Assembly: GCA_964591085.1 (NCBI GenBank)
Contig: CAZPXH010000011.1
Location: forward strand, 1-64,000
Length of the DNA: 64,000 nt
Direction: 5' to 3'
Origin: CAZPXH01 sp964591085
GTDB taxonomy: Bacteria; Spirochaetota; Spirochaetia; DSM-27196; CAZPXH01
The notes under the pieces are model-generated. The model had not been told where the DNA came from. It did not search any database and saw nothing but the letters and a program-made list of their open reading frames with translations. A program made the translations under genes and the position numbers. Of this stretch, positions 17,201 to 26,078 are shown piece by piece; position 1 is the stretch's first letter; each line of letters starts with the position of its first letter.

Positions 17201-20200
17201 CTTGTCCGCAGGAGCTGGCCCGGCCCCTCCGGAAGCGTTGCGTCCGAGCTCCGGGAATGGGGTCCGGCGGGCGGACTTGTGAGCCTGCTGGACGCCGGTG
17301 GCTTTCGCTGGAGCATCGGGCGGGATTCTCTGGGCAGGCCGATCTCTCGCACGGAGCCCGGCGCAATCGGTCCCATTGAGCGCTGGACCTGGACTTCCGG
17401 CCTGCCGGAATCCCACTGGCACGCGGCAAGCGGGCTCCTAGAGTGGCGCTACAACCCCACGGGCCTCCTGATTGAGGAGCGGCACAACGGTCGGCTCCTG
17501 TACTCGGCTAGCCTTGGTCCCGGAGGTCTGCCAACAAGCGATCAGCGAGAGGGCCTCCGGCGTGACTACCAGCGGGACTCCGATGGCCGCGTCCTCCGCG
17601 CGGAATCCCGATGGGACGGGGGGTCCGCGGGGGTACCCGGAAACGCAACAGAAGAGTATCGCTGGGAGGCGGACGTCCTTGCCGGATACCGCCGAGCCGG
17701 CGCCGCCTGGGACTTCCTCTACGATTCCGGCGGCAGAATGCGGGAACAGCGCGGGCCGGATGGCGTGAGAACGCTCATCTCTCGCGCCCCGGATGGGCTC
17801 ATCCTGGCCACGGAGCAGATTGGCGCTGCGGACATGCTTAGGCTCACCGAGCTCCGGGACTACAACGCTGCCGGGGATCTCATTGCCATCACGGCTCCCG
17901 GTGGAGCGCAGACCCTGCTTGAGTACGATGCCATCGGCCATGTGGTCCGAATGACAGACCCGGTGGGCCGGAGCGTGGAGTTGGCGTACACCCCAAGTGG
18001 ACAGATCAGGCAGCGCACGGATGCCGCAGGACAGCATTGGCGGAGCGCTTGGGACGAGCGTGGTCTACTCACGGAGTCCCATAGCCCGGGCGGCGGGGTG
18101 TTTCTCCGCAGCTACACGCCCGCCGGGCGGCTGTCTGCGGAAGTTGACGCCAACGGAGTGCAAACCAGCTACCGCTACGACCTCGGGGGGAGACTGATTG
18201 AGCAAAGCGATCCCGCGGGCCGGATGCAGGTTCGGTGGACCGAGTCCGGTCTGCCCCTCCGCGAGGATCACGGACCCCTTGGCAGATGGACGTGGAGGTG
18301 GAACGCGGCCGGCCATGTGCAGGAGCTCGCTGGCCCGGGGGGCACAATCCGCTTCACCACGGACGGAATCGGCCGTGTTCACCACGTCACGGACGCCGCC
18401 GGGCTGGTGACCAGCTACAGGTACGATGCGGACGGACTGCCCGAGCGCGTGGAGCTTCCGGATGGCCGGCGGCAGGACTTCCTCCGTGACTCCGCCGGGC
18501 GCATCAGCGCTGTCACGGACAGTCACTTTGGGGCGGTGCAAATCACCCGGGACGGCCTGGGGCGAGAGATCCGGATGGAGCTCCCCGGCGGACCCGAACG
18601 AAGGACCTCCTGGGACAGTGCCGGCAGGATCAGCGCCCGGGTCCTGTGGGACGGAAACGGCGCGTTTGCAACGCCGTTGTGGGGAGAGGCTATGCTCTAC
18701 AACGCAGCCGGACAGCAGACCCTTCGTGTCCTTTCCGATGGCAGCTACCAGCGTTTCAGCTATGACGCGGCCGGGCGCCTGCAACAGGCAGATCTCCCTT
18801 GGACTGAAGCCAGCGCAGAAGCCGGACTAGCACGCTTTCAGGCGGCCGGCCTCATCAGTCCCATGCTGGATGCCGCTGCGGCCAACCCCCTGCCCGGCGC
18901 CCTGCCCTGGATGCCCATGCAGCTACCGGATGCCGGCCTCAGGGCGGACCTCACCCGGGCGTGGAATGAGCTGGGGCAGGGCCGTCTGCGGGAGCCGGAC
19001 TGGAGCGCGCAGGCCAGGTGGCTTGAGCAATACTCTTATGATGATTCTGGCAGACGCACGGAGCTGGCCTCCCCGTGGGGCCGCATATCGTATGCGTACT
19101 CGACCGCGGACGAACTGGTCAGTGCCGGCGCGCTCCGCCATGCCTACGATGCCAGGGGAAATCGGATCAGCACCGCCGGCCCGGCAGGCGAAACCACGTA
19201 CCGGTGGGACGGCCGCAACCGGCTGTCTGGAGCGGAGTCCGCGAGCAGCCACGGCGCCACAGCCTTGGCCAGCTACGTCCGTGATCCACTTGGGCGAGTG
19301 GTGCAAGCTGGCTTGGGAACCGCGGACGGCCGAGGGAGCAGTGCCTCAGGGATGTATCGATATTCTTACGGTGGGACCGGCCTCCATCCGGTGGCGGTGG
19401 CGGCGGTCCCATTATCCGGGCTGACGCGCCCCCTCCGTCTTCCCGGTTCGCGCTTTGCCTATCCGGCGGATACGCCGGCCGGCGGAACTGGCGGCGCGGG
19501 CGCAGGCGCGTCCGGTGAAACCGGGCCCCCGCTCTCCACCGGATCACGCGGAAGCGTGCCACAACCAGTACTGCTTTCGGGAGAATTCCGCTACTTTCGT
19601 GTTGCCGGTGATCCTGTTGCGCTTGACAATGGCTCTGGTTCCGCCATTATTGCGGCAGACATTCGGGACAGCATTGTTGGTCTGTTCCACCAACACGGCG
19701 TCCGGCAGGGCAGCGCATCCGGATGGTCCATGCGTCCCGGAGTCTGGGGGGAACCTATGCCCGCAGATCCTCACGCTCCATCTTTTGCCTACCCGGCTGG
19801 TGCACCCGCCCTGGCCGGCAACCGTGACCCACTCTCCAACCTGGTCCAGCTCGGCTACCGCAACTACGATCCCCTCGGAGCCACCTTCCTCAGCCGGGAT
19901 CCCGCTCGGGCCGGCAGCAACTGGTATCGCTACGCCGACAACGATCCCATGAATCGCATTGATCCCCTGGGCCTGGACAGCCTCCACGCCAGCTTCAATC
20001 GAGAACAGGAAACCATGACCGTCTTTGAGTTTGGGGAAACCGAAGCCGGGACCTTCACCGGTCAGGTGACAGTGACCGTCATTCCGGCAACGAACAACGT
20101 TAGACCACCAGAGGATCGCACGGCGCCGGTGCCCTTCTCCTGGGGACCTTCGGACCAGGGCCGGGATGACGCGCACTTCGCCCCACAACCATTCCCCGGT

Positions 20201-20718
20201 GGCCTCTACAACATCACCGGGACCTTCCGGGACCACCCAACCATGGGAACCGGAATCATGACGGACGCCCAGACCACCCACCCGGCCTACTTCCAGGACG
20301 AGGACGACCCGACTCAGTACCGACTCTCCACCNNNNNNNNNNNNNNNNNNNNNNNNNNNNNNNNNNNNNNNNNNNNNNNNNNNNNNNNNNNNNNNNNNNN
20401 NNNNNNNNNNNNNNNNNNNNNNNNNNNNNNNNCCACCCGGCCTACTTCCAGGACGAGGACGACCCGACTCAGTACCGACTCTCCACCGCAGGCGACACGG
20501 TGACCGGGGGAGGATTTGCGTTCCATACCAATCCACAAAGCGTCGAAGCGTTCACTCTCGGTTGCTTGCTCGGTTCGGAGCCCGACGTGCACGACACGGT
20601 TTCAAGTGTAAATCACGTCCTTGCCACCGGAGGTGTGGCCACGATCTACGTCTCTCCAGTTCCAACCTATTCACTGCCCAACAGCATCAACTCTGGTGGA
20701 GACCCAAGTGTTGACTAA
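14252..20718 (+). CDS. exported RHS/YD-repeat protein with polymorphic C-terminal tip (spans gap 2)
   Basis: A giant RHS protein of about 2,103 residues once the gap is collapsed. Residues 1-32 are a Sec-type signal peptide. Residues 33-210 are unrecognised, with an Ala/Glu-rich part. A DUF6531-like N-terminal RHS plug begins near 215 (PSVGDPVLVFTGEW... LGPGWW). It is interrupted at ~296-455 by a long Ala/Glu/Gln coiled-coil insertion before VVLLLPDGRP. YD repeats (GxxxRxxYDxxGR/L) run from ~545 to ~1760. The RHS-associated core follows (~1780-1907: YFRVAGDPVALDN, LGYRNYDPLGATFLSRDP, NRIDPLGLD). The tip (~1908-2103) contains FPGGLYNI, GGFAFHTN (H2040) and TLGCLLG (C2053), a His/Cys pattern like DUF2778/DUF5675 or L,D-transpeptidase-fold proteins. 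This tip assignment is tentative. Its stop overlaps the next gene by 11 bp. Confidence 0.85.
20278..20332. repeat. 55-bp direct repeat (copy 2 at 20433-20487) flanking gap 2
   Basis: The 55 bases before the N run equal the 55 bases after it. The offset between copies is 155 bp, so removing one copy plus 100 N brings the downstream frame into register with the RHS frame. This is an assembly overlap, not a biological repeat. Confidence 0.9.
20333..20432. other. assembly gap (100 N) inside the RHS gene
   Basis: A placeholder of exactly 100 N. The flanking contigs overlap by 55 bp, so the true gap is most likely zero or an unresolved variant of the RHS tip. Confidence 0.95.
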
Positions 20719-21661
20719 GGCTTCCAGCAAGGCCTCAAAGGCCGCACAGTTCGCTGTAGCGCTGATAGTTGTTCTATCCCTGCCTGTAGCGAGCCAACCA
20801 CTCACACGTGCAATTACGGTACTCCGGGTTCTCGAAGGGTCAGGTCGAGCGTATGACCAGCAGGCTCTGATCTCGCTTGACTCCTACTCTGTCCGAGCAA
20901 CTGAAGTGAACACTATAGATTGGGTGAACGATGGCGAACTGAGGTTCGGAGCTGCTCGCGAGCTGTCGGTGGCGGCAAACACCGTGATTACAACGGAGAC
21001 GTCCGACGGAACACTGGTCCGCAATCTCAGCCTTTCACCTCAGTTCGACTCCACGGTTGCTCGCCCAACGCGCGACACGGTCGTCTATGGCGATGTCTTC
21101 GAAGCGAGTTACCCTCTGCTCATGTGGGCTGCCGACTTTGACGATTCCGGACCCCGTGCCCAGCTCAGCCGGGAAGGGGAAAACCGGTTTGTGTTGCGCT
21201 ACCGCTGGCGTGGTCGGGATTGGGGTGGCCCCGGCGCCTTTGCAATGACACTGACCTACGACGAGGACGGGCTGCTGCGGAGTATGTCCGGCGTTACCTG
21301 GAACGCGGATGGCGCTGCAAGCGTGAGGAAGTGGCGTTGGCTGGTGAACGACGGCCGTATGGAGATTTGGGCCGAGTGGCCTAACGGAGCCGCGTTTCCG
21401 GCCCACGACCTCTACTTCCACGAGGTTCCGGTCTCTCCGGCAGATGCAAGGGCGTCCGCGCTGAACTACCTCATGCTCAGCATGACACATGCTTGGTTGC
21501 CCCTGACGCTTGCGCCCATGCTTATCCCTGCGGACCTGCTGCCGGCTGGGCCCGATGGGCAGCCCCTGCCGTCTCCCTGGGGAGTGGAGGTGCCCATCAC
21601 GGACATAGAGGATACTCCTCAGGACCACCTGAGGCCCTATCCCAACCCCGGGCCGTACTGA
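20708..21661 (+). CDS. exported protein of unknown function; candidate immunity protein of the RHS tip
   Basis: A 317-residue protein with a basic N-terminus and a hydrophobic stretch (AAQFAVALIVVLSLPVASQ) that reads as a cleavable Sec signal peptide without a lipobox. The remainder is beta-strand-rich, with many aromatic and acidic residues (RYRWRGRDWGGPGAFAMTLTYDEDG and similar stretches). I recognise no family. The GTG at 20708 overlaps the RHS stop at 20718 by 11 bp, with GGTGGAG just upstream, so translation is coupled. The position directly behind a polymorphic RHS tip, combined with export, is what a periplasmic immunity protein for a cell-wall-acting toxin would show. That role is inference only. 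A longer open frame reaches back to 20621 inside the RHS tip. Confidence 0.6.
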   Translation: MLTKASSKASKAAQFAVALIVVLSLPVASQPLTRAITVLRVLEGSGRAYDQQALISLDSYSVRATEVNTIDWVNDGELRFGAARELSVAANTVITTETSDGTLVRNLSLSPQFDSTVARPTRDTVVYGDVFEASYPLLMWAADFDDSGPRAQLSREGENRFVLRYRWRGRDWGGPGAFAMTLTYDEDGLLRSMSGVTWNADGAASVRKWRWLVNDGRMEIWAEWPNGAAFPAHDLYFHEVPVSPADARASALNYLMLSMTHAWLPLTLAPMLIPADLLPAGPDGQPLPSPWGVEVPITDIEDTPQDHLRPYPNPGPY

Positions 21662-21735
21662 GGGTTCAATCGGCCCACTGAAGCAGGGCCTCTCGCTTGA
21701 GCAGGGGGCGTGGGCGTGAGACGCTGTGGCCAAGC

Positions 21736-23118
21736 ATGGATCAGTTTGACTACATACTCATTGGGACCGGGCAGGCAACCTTCACCCTGCTTTCCTATCT
21801 GGTGTCCGAAGGAAAGCTGGTTGCGGTGTGCGAGGAAGATCGCTTTGCCGGAACCTGCGCCAACTATGGCTGCACGCCCACCAAGGCACTGGTTGCCCAC
21901 GCCCGCGCTGCCCACATGATCCGGAGGGGAGAGTACTTTGGCTTTCCGGCCGCCGAACCACAGATCGATTTTCCCAAGGTCTGGGAGCGCATGAACCACA
22001 TCCGCTCCGGCGGGCATGATGGCCTGGGCGGATGGCTGAAGAAGCACACCACGGTCTTTGAAGGCCACGCCGAGTTCAGTGGTCCAAACCGCGTTCGCAT
22101 CGGCGATACAGAGATCGCCGGTCAGACAATCCTCATCCACGCGGGTGCGCGTGCTAGCGCCCCGCCCATTCCCGGCCTGGATAGCGTTCCCTGGTTGGAC
22201 AACAAGCGATTGCTGGACCTGGAAACGCTGCCCGAGCACCTGATTGTGGTGGGCGGGAGCTACATCGGCCTTGAGTTTGGCCAGATCTTCCGCCGCTTTG
22301 GCAGCCGGGTCACCGTGCTGGAGCGCGGGAGCCAGATCATGAGCCGCGAGGATGCCGATGTAGCGGCAATCGCGCAGAAGGTCCTGGAGCGCGAGGGCGT
22401 GGAGATTCGCTGCCAGGCGCGGATCCGCGGAGTGTCCGCTGGACCGGGCGCCGTTCAGGTGGAGCTGGAGAACGGCGACTCTGTTACCGGCAGCCACCTG
22501 CTGGTTGCAACCGGCCGGCGGCCGAACTCGGATCGGCTGAACCTGGATGCAGCGGGTGTGGCGGTGGACCAGAAGGGCTACATCGTAGTGGATGACAAGC
22601 TGCAGACCACGGTCCCGGGCATCTACGCTCTGGGCGATATCAACGGCCGCGGAGCGTTCACCCACACCTCAGTCAATGACGGGGAGATCCTCATGCACAA
22701 CCTCCAGGGGCAGGACTGGAAGGTGAGCGATCGCACGCCAATCTATGCCATGTACATTGATCCGCCGCTCGGGAGGGTCGGTCTCAGTGAGAAGGACGCC
22801 TTGAAGTCCGGGAGACAGATGCTGGTGGCGCGGATGCCAATGAGCCACATCGCCAGGGCCCGGGAGAAGGGCGAGACGGACGGCGTCGCCAAGATCATCG
22901 TGGATGCACAGACTGACCAGCTGGTTGGAGCAACGGTCTTTGGAACCGGCGGCGACGAAGTGATCAACATGCTGGCGGTTGTGATCCATTCGCAGATTCC
23001 CTGCCACCTGTATCGCCGCGTGGTGCTGGCACACCCCACGGTTGCTGAACTCATGCCCTGGGTTCTGGACAACCTGGAGCCGCTGCGGGCAGAAACCAGC
23101 CCGGCACCGCCCGCTTGA
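21736..23118 (+). CDS. class I pyridine nucleotide-disulfide oxidoreductase (mercuric reductase/lipoamide dehydrogenase-like)
   Basis: A 460-residue FAD-dependent oxidoreductase. It has an N-terminal FAD fold (FDYILIGTGQATFTLL) and a redox-active pair of Cys in GTCANYGCTPTKAL. The NAD(P)H fold is LIVVGGSYIGLEFGQIFRRFGS, the second FAD motif is VPGIYALGDINGRGAFTHTSVNDG, and the dimerisation domain ends with LAHPTVAELMP, which supplies the catalytic His-Glu dyad. No lipoyl, glutathione or MerA-specific N-terminal domain or C-terminal Cys pair is present. The substrate is therefore unknown, and annotation as mercuric reductase would be unsafe. The FAD motif has GTGQA rather than the usual GxGxxG/A spacing. 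The ATG at 21736 gives the standard N-terminus. The next gene overlaps by one base (TGATG). Confidence 0.85.
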   Translation: MDQFDYILIGTGQATFTLLSYLVSEGKLVAVCEEDRFAGTCANYGCTPTKALVAHARAAHMIRRGEYFGFPAAEPQIDFPKVWERMNHIRSGGHDGLGGWLKKHTTVFEGHAEFSGPNRVRIGDTEIAGQTILIHAGARASAPPIPGLDSVPWLDNKRLLDLETLPEHLIVVGGSYIGLEFGQIFRRFGSRVTVLERGSQIMSREDADVAAIAQKVLEREGVEIRCQARIRGVSAGPGAVQVELENGDSVTGSHLLVATGRRPNSDRLNLDAAGVAVDQKGYIVVDDKLQTTVPGIYALGDINGRGAFTHTSVNDGEILMHNLQGQDWKVSDRTPIYAMYIDPPLGRVGLSEKDALKSGRQMLVARMPMSHIARAREKGETDGVAKIIVDAQTDQLVGATVFGTGGDEVINMLAVVIHSQIPCHLYRRVVLAHPTVAELMPWVLDNLEPLRAETSPAPPA

Positions 23119-24956
23119 TGCCCGCTGTCATGAACGTGCCGGAACGGTTGGGAGCGCTCCGCTCCTGGATGGCGGAGCAGGGAATCAGTGCCTTCATCGT
23201 GCCCAGCGCGGACGCTCACCAGAGCGAATACCCTGCCAAGCGGGCCGAGGTCCGCGCATGGATCAGCGGCTTCACCGGAAGCGCCGGTACCGCGGTAGTC
23301 ACGGAATCCGGCGGAGCGCTGTGGACGGACGGCCGCTACTTCCTGCAGGCGGAGACCCAGCTGGCTGGAAGCGGTCTTGCGCTGATGAAGGACCGGATGC
23401 CGGGGACCCCTGACATCCCCGCGTGGCTTTCGGACCAGCTTTCGCCGGGGGCAGCCGTCGGTGTGGATGCCGGGGTCTACAGCGCCGAGGCTCGTGACGC
23501 ACTGCGGGAGGACCTGGAAGGCCGTGGCCTCACGCTCCGCGAGCCTGGCGATCCCTTTGACGTGATTTGGCCGGACAGGCCCGCGCTCCCCGCGGCCCCG
23601 GTGGATGAAGTGGCCGCTGACATCAGCGGCGAGACCCGCGCCCGGCGGCTTGAACGCGTGCGGGGCGCCATTCGGGACGCCGGCGTCAGCAGCCACCTCA
23701 TTGGAACCCTGGATGACATCGCGTGGATTCTGAACCTGCGCGGTGCTGATGTTGCCTACAACCCGCTCTTCCTCGCATGGCTGTGGGTGGAGCAGGAACG
23801 CTGCGTGTTGTTCACCGATGCAGGACGCATCCCACTTGCAGTGCAGCGTGCGCTGTCAGCGGACGGGGTTGAGCTTGCGCCCTACGCCGGCATCCACGCC
23901 TTTCTCGGCGCAACAAGCGACTCGCCCGGTGGCCGTGAACCATCCGGACCGGCGGAAGGTGCAGTCCTTGCGGACGCAGCCGGGCTTCCTGCGGCTGTCC
24001 TGGATCTGCTTTCGGCACGGGGACCGGTGCTCCGGCGCAGTGCCCCGAGCCGCGCCATGAAGCAGCGGAAGAACCCCACCGAGCTTGCGGGAATCCGGGA
24101 GGCTATGATTCGGGATGGACGGGCGATGGTCCGCACCTTGCGCTGGATTGATGAGAGCGTTGCTTCAGGCGCGCAGATCACGGAAGCGGAAGTGGGCCTC
24201 CGCCTCACTGCCGAGCGCCGCGCCGAGTCCGGCTTCCGGGGAGAGAGCTTCCCGCCGATCTGTGGCTTCAATGCAAACGGCGCAATCATCCACTATCGGG
24301 CGCCGGACACCGGCTCTGCGGAGATCCGGGCGGACGGCGTTCTCCTGCTGGACTCCGGAGCCCACTACAACTGCGGAACCACGGACATCACCCGGACCGT
24401 GGCAATCGGGAGGCCGCCACAGCAGGCCAGGGAGGACTTTACCCGGGTTCTGCTTGGCCACATCGCTCTGTCTGAGGCTCGCTTCCCCGCGGGAACAAGC
24501 GGCCTTCAGCTGGACGCCCTCGCGCGGTCCGCACTGTGGCAGGAACACCTGGACTACGGCCACGGAACCGGTCACGGGGTGGGCTTCATTCTGCCGGTTC
24601 ACGAAGGTCCCGTTCGTATTGCCACGCGCGGCGCGGACACCGTACTTGAGCCCGGGATGCTGGTCTCCAATGAGCCGGGAGTCTATCGTCCGGGATCCTG
24701 GGGGATCCGCATAGAGAACCTGCTCGCGGTAGAGGGGGCGGGGGAGGCGGAGATCCCGGGAATGCCGGGGTTCCTGAGCTTTGCAACGCTCACACTTTGT
24801 CCCATCGATCGGCGGATGCTGGAGCTGTCCCTGCTGAGCCCTCAGGCCGTTTCCTGGCTGGGTGCCTATCATCGCCGCTGCCGTGATATTCTCGGGCCGG
24901 GGCTGTCCGGGGCCGACCGCGAGTGGTTGGAGCGCTTCACGGCGCCCGTGCTATAG
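23118..24956 (+). CDS. pepP: Xaa-Pro aminopeptidase (M24B family, three-domain type)
   Basis: A 612-residue metallo-aminopeptidase removing N-terminal residues that precede proline. It has the three-domain layout of the eukaryotic APP1-like and bacterial long forms: two creatinase-like N-terminal domains (RSWMAEQGISAFIVPSADAHQSEY, then a second from ~165) and a pita-bread catalytic domain from ~320. Metal ligands are visible: Asp in LLLDSGAHY, Asp in GTTDITRT, His in GHGTGHGVG, Glu in SNEPGVYR and Glu in GIRIENL. A further conserved His lies in PVHEGP. The ATG at 23118 overlaps the previous stop. It is probably cotranscribed with the flavoprotein. Cytosolic peptide recycling is the expected role. 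Confidence 0.92.
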   Translation: MPAVMNVPERLGALRSWMAEQGISAFIVPSADAHQSEYPAKRAEVRAWISGFTGSAGTAVVTESGGALWTDGRYFLQAETQLAGSGLALMKDRMPGTPDIPAWLSDQLSPGAAVGVDAGVYSAEARDALREDLEGRGLTLREPGDPFDVIWPDRPALPAAPVDEVAADISGETRARRLERVRGAIRDAGVSSHLIGTLDDIAWILNLRGADVAYNPLFLAWLWVEQERCVLFTDAGRIPLAVQRALSADGVELAPYAGIHAFLGATSDSPGGREPSGPAEGAVLADAAGLPAAVLDLLSARGPVLRRSAPSRAMKQRKNPTELAGIREAMIRDGRAMVRTLRWIDESVASGAQITEAEVGLRLTAERRAESGFRGESFPPICGFNANGAIIHYRAPDTGSAEIRADGVLLLDSGAHYNCGTTDITRTVAIGRPPQQAREDFTRVLLGHIALSEARFPAGTSGLQLDALARSALWQEHLDYGHGTGHGVGFILPVHEGPVRIATRGADTVLEPGMLVSNEPGVYRPGSWGIRIENLLAVEGAGEAEIPGMPGFLSFATLTLCPIDRRMLELSLLSPQAVSWLGAYHRRCRDILGPGLSGADREWLERFTAPVL

Positions 24957-24957
24957 T
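24949..24957 (+). promoter_or_regulatory. possible extended -10 promoter for ychF
   Basis: TGCTATAGT matches an extended -10 (TGnTATAAT) and ends 11 bases before the ychF ATG. A weak TTGGAG sits 19 bases upstream. If used, the transcript would start about 5-7 nt from the ATG. Confidence 0.3.
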
Positions 24958-24968
24958 CCGCGGCCGTC

Positions 24969-26078
24969 ATGGCGCTCAACGCAGGGATCGTTGGCCTGCC
25001 CAACGTGGGCAAGTCCACCCTCTTCACCGCACTCACCTCCGCTCCGGCCGAGGCTGCCAACTACCCCTTCTGTACCATAGAGCCCAACCTCGGCGTGGTT
25101 GCGGTCCCGGACCCTCGTCTGGACCGGATCGCCGACATTGTGAAGCCCGCCCAGGTCATTCCCGCCAGCACCGAGTTTGTGGATATCGCGGGATTGGTGG
25201 AGGGCGCCAGCCAGGGCGAAGGCCTGGGAAACCGCTTCCTTTCCCACATCCGGGAAGTTGGCGTGGTTCTCCACGTAGTCCGCTGTTTTGCAGATCCGGA
25301 CGTTGTCCACGTGGCGGGAACCGTGGATCCGGCTCGGGACATGGCCACCATCACCACGGAGCTATGCCTCGCGGATCTGGAGACCGTGAGCAAGCGGCGG
25401 GTGCGGATGGAAAAGGAAGCCCGGGCGAGTGATCGGGAGACCGCCGCAAAAGCCAATCTGCTTGCGCCGGTACTTGAACGGCTGGAGGGGGCGCTTTCTG
25501 AGGCTCGCCCGGCGCGTCTGGTAGAGCTCAGCGATGAGGAAGCGATTGCTGCCGCAGAACTCCAACTCATTACCCGCAAGCCCGTCCTGTACGTCTGCAA
25601 CACTGGAGAAGACGGCGAGGAGGGGGCTCGGGAGCTGGTTGCCGCGGTGCGGGAGCAGGCGGAGGCGGAAGGCGCCCGCTGTGTCTCCATCAGTGCGCAG
25701 TTGGAAAGCGAGATTGCGGCGCTTGAGACCCTGCAGGAGCGCAAGGAGTTTCTGGCGGAGGCCGGGCTGGCAGAAAGCGGGCTGGATCGCCTGATACGGG
25801 AGACCTACCACCTCCTTGGCCTGCGCACCTTCTTCACCGCCGGGCCCAAGGAGTGTCGCGCCTGGACCTTCCGCGCCGGCCAGACCGCACCCCAATGTGC
25901 AGGTGTCATCCACAGTGACTTTGAGCGGGGCTTTATCCGTGCAGAGGCCTATCACTGTGAGGCCCTGTTTGAGCTCGGATCAGAGCAGGCGGTTCGCGCC
26001 GCCGGCAAACTTCGGAGCGAGGGGCGCGACTACCTGGTGGAAGACGGGGACGTACTCTTTTTCAAGTTCAACGTGTAG
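24969..26078 (+). CDS. ychF: ribosome-associated ATPase YchF (OLA1 family)
   Basis: A 369-residue TRAFAC-class P-loop protein that prefers ATP to GTP and binds ribosomes. It shows the G1 motif GLPNVGKST, G2 NYPFCTIEPN, and G3 DIAGLVEGASQGEGLGN. A non-canonical G4 sits in KPVLYVCNTGED, the deviation that explains ATP preference. A coiled-coil insert follows, then the C-terminal TGS domain (LRTFFTAGPKECRAWTFRAG... HSDFERGFIRAE). Length and order are standard. No clear Shine-Dalgarno precedes the ATG. The 3' end overlaps the convergent permease gene by 11 bp. Confidence 0.95.
   Translation: MALNAGIVGLPNVGKSTLFTALTSAPAEAANYPFCTIEPNLGVVAVPDPRLDRIADIVKPAQVIPASTEFVDIAGLVEGASQGEGLGNRFLSHIREVGVVLHVVRCFADPDVVHVAGTVDPARDMATITTELCLADLETVSKRRVRMEKEARASDRETAAKANLLAPVLERLEGALSEARPARLVELSDEEAIAAAELQLITRKPVLYVCNTGEDGEEGARELVAAVREQAEAEGARCVSISAQLESEIAALETLQERKEFLAEAGLAESGLDRLIRETYHLLGLRTFFTAGPKECRAWTFRAGQTAPQCAGVIHSDFERGFIRAEAYHCEALFELGSEQAVRAAGKLRSEGRDYLVEDGDVLFFKFNV

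Noticed and set aside
20500..20718. Separate small gene after gap 2
   Set aside because: It is in phase with the RHS frame once the 55-bp duplication and the Ns are removed, so it is the RHS C-terminus.
21736..23118. Mercuric reductase
   Set aside because: No N-terminal metal-binding domain, no C-terminal vicinal Cys pair and no mer genes nearby; only the general disulfide-reductase fold is supported.
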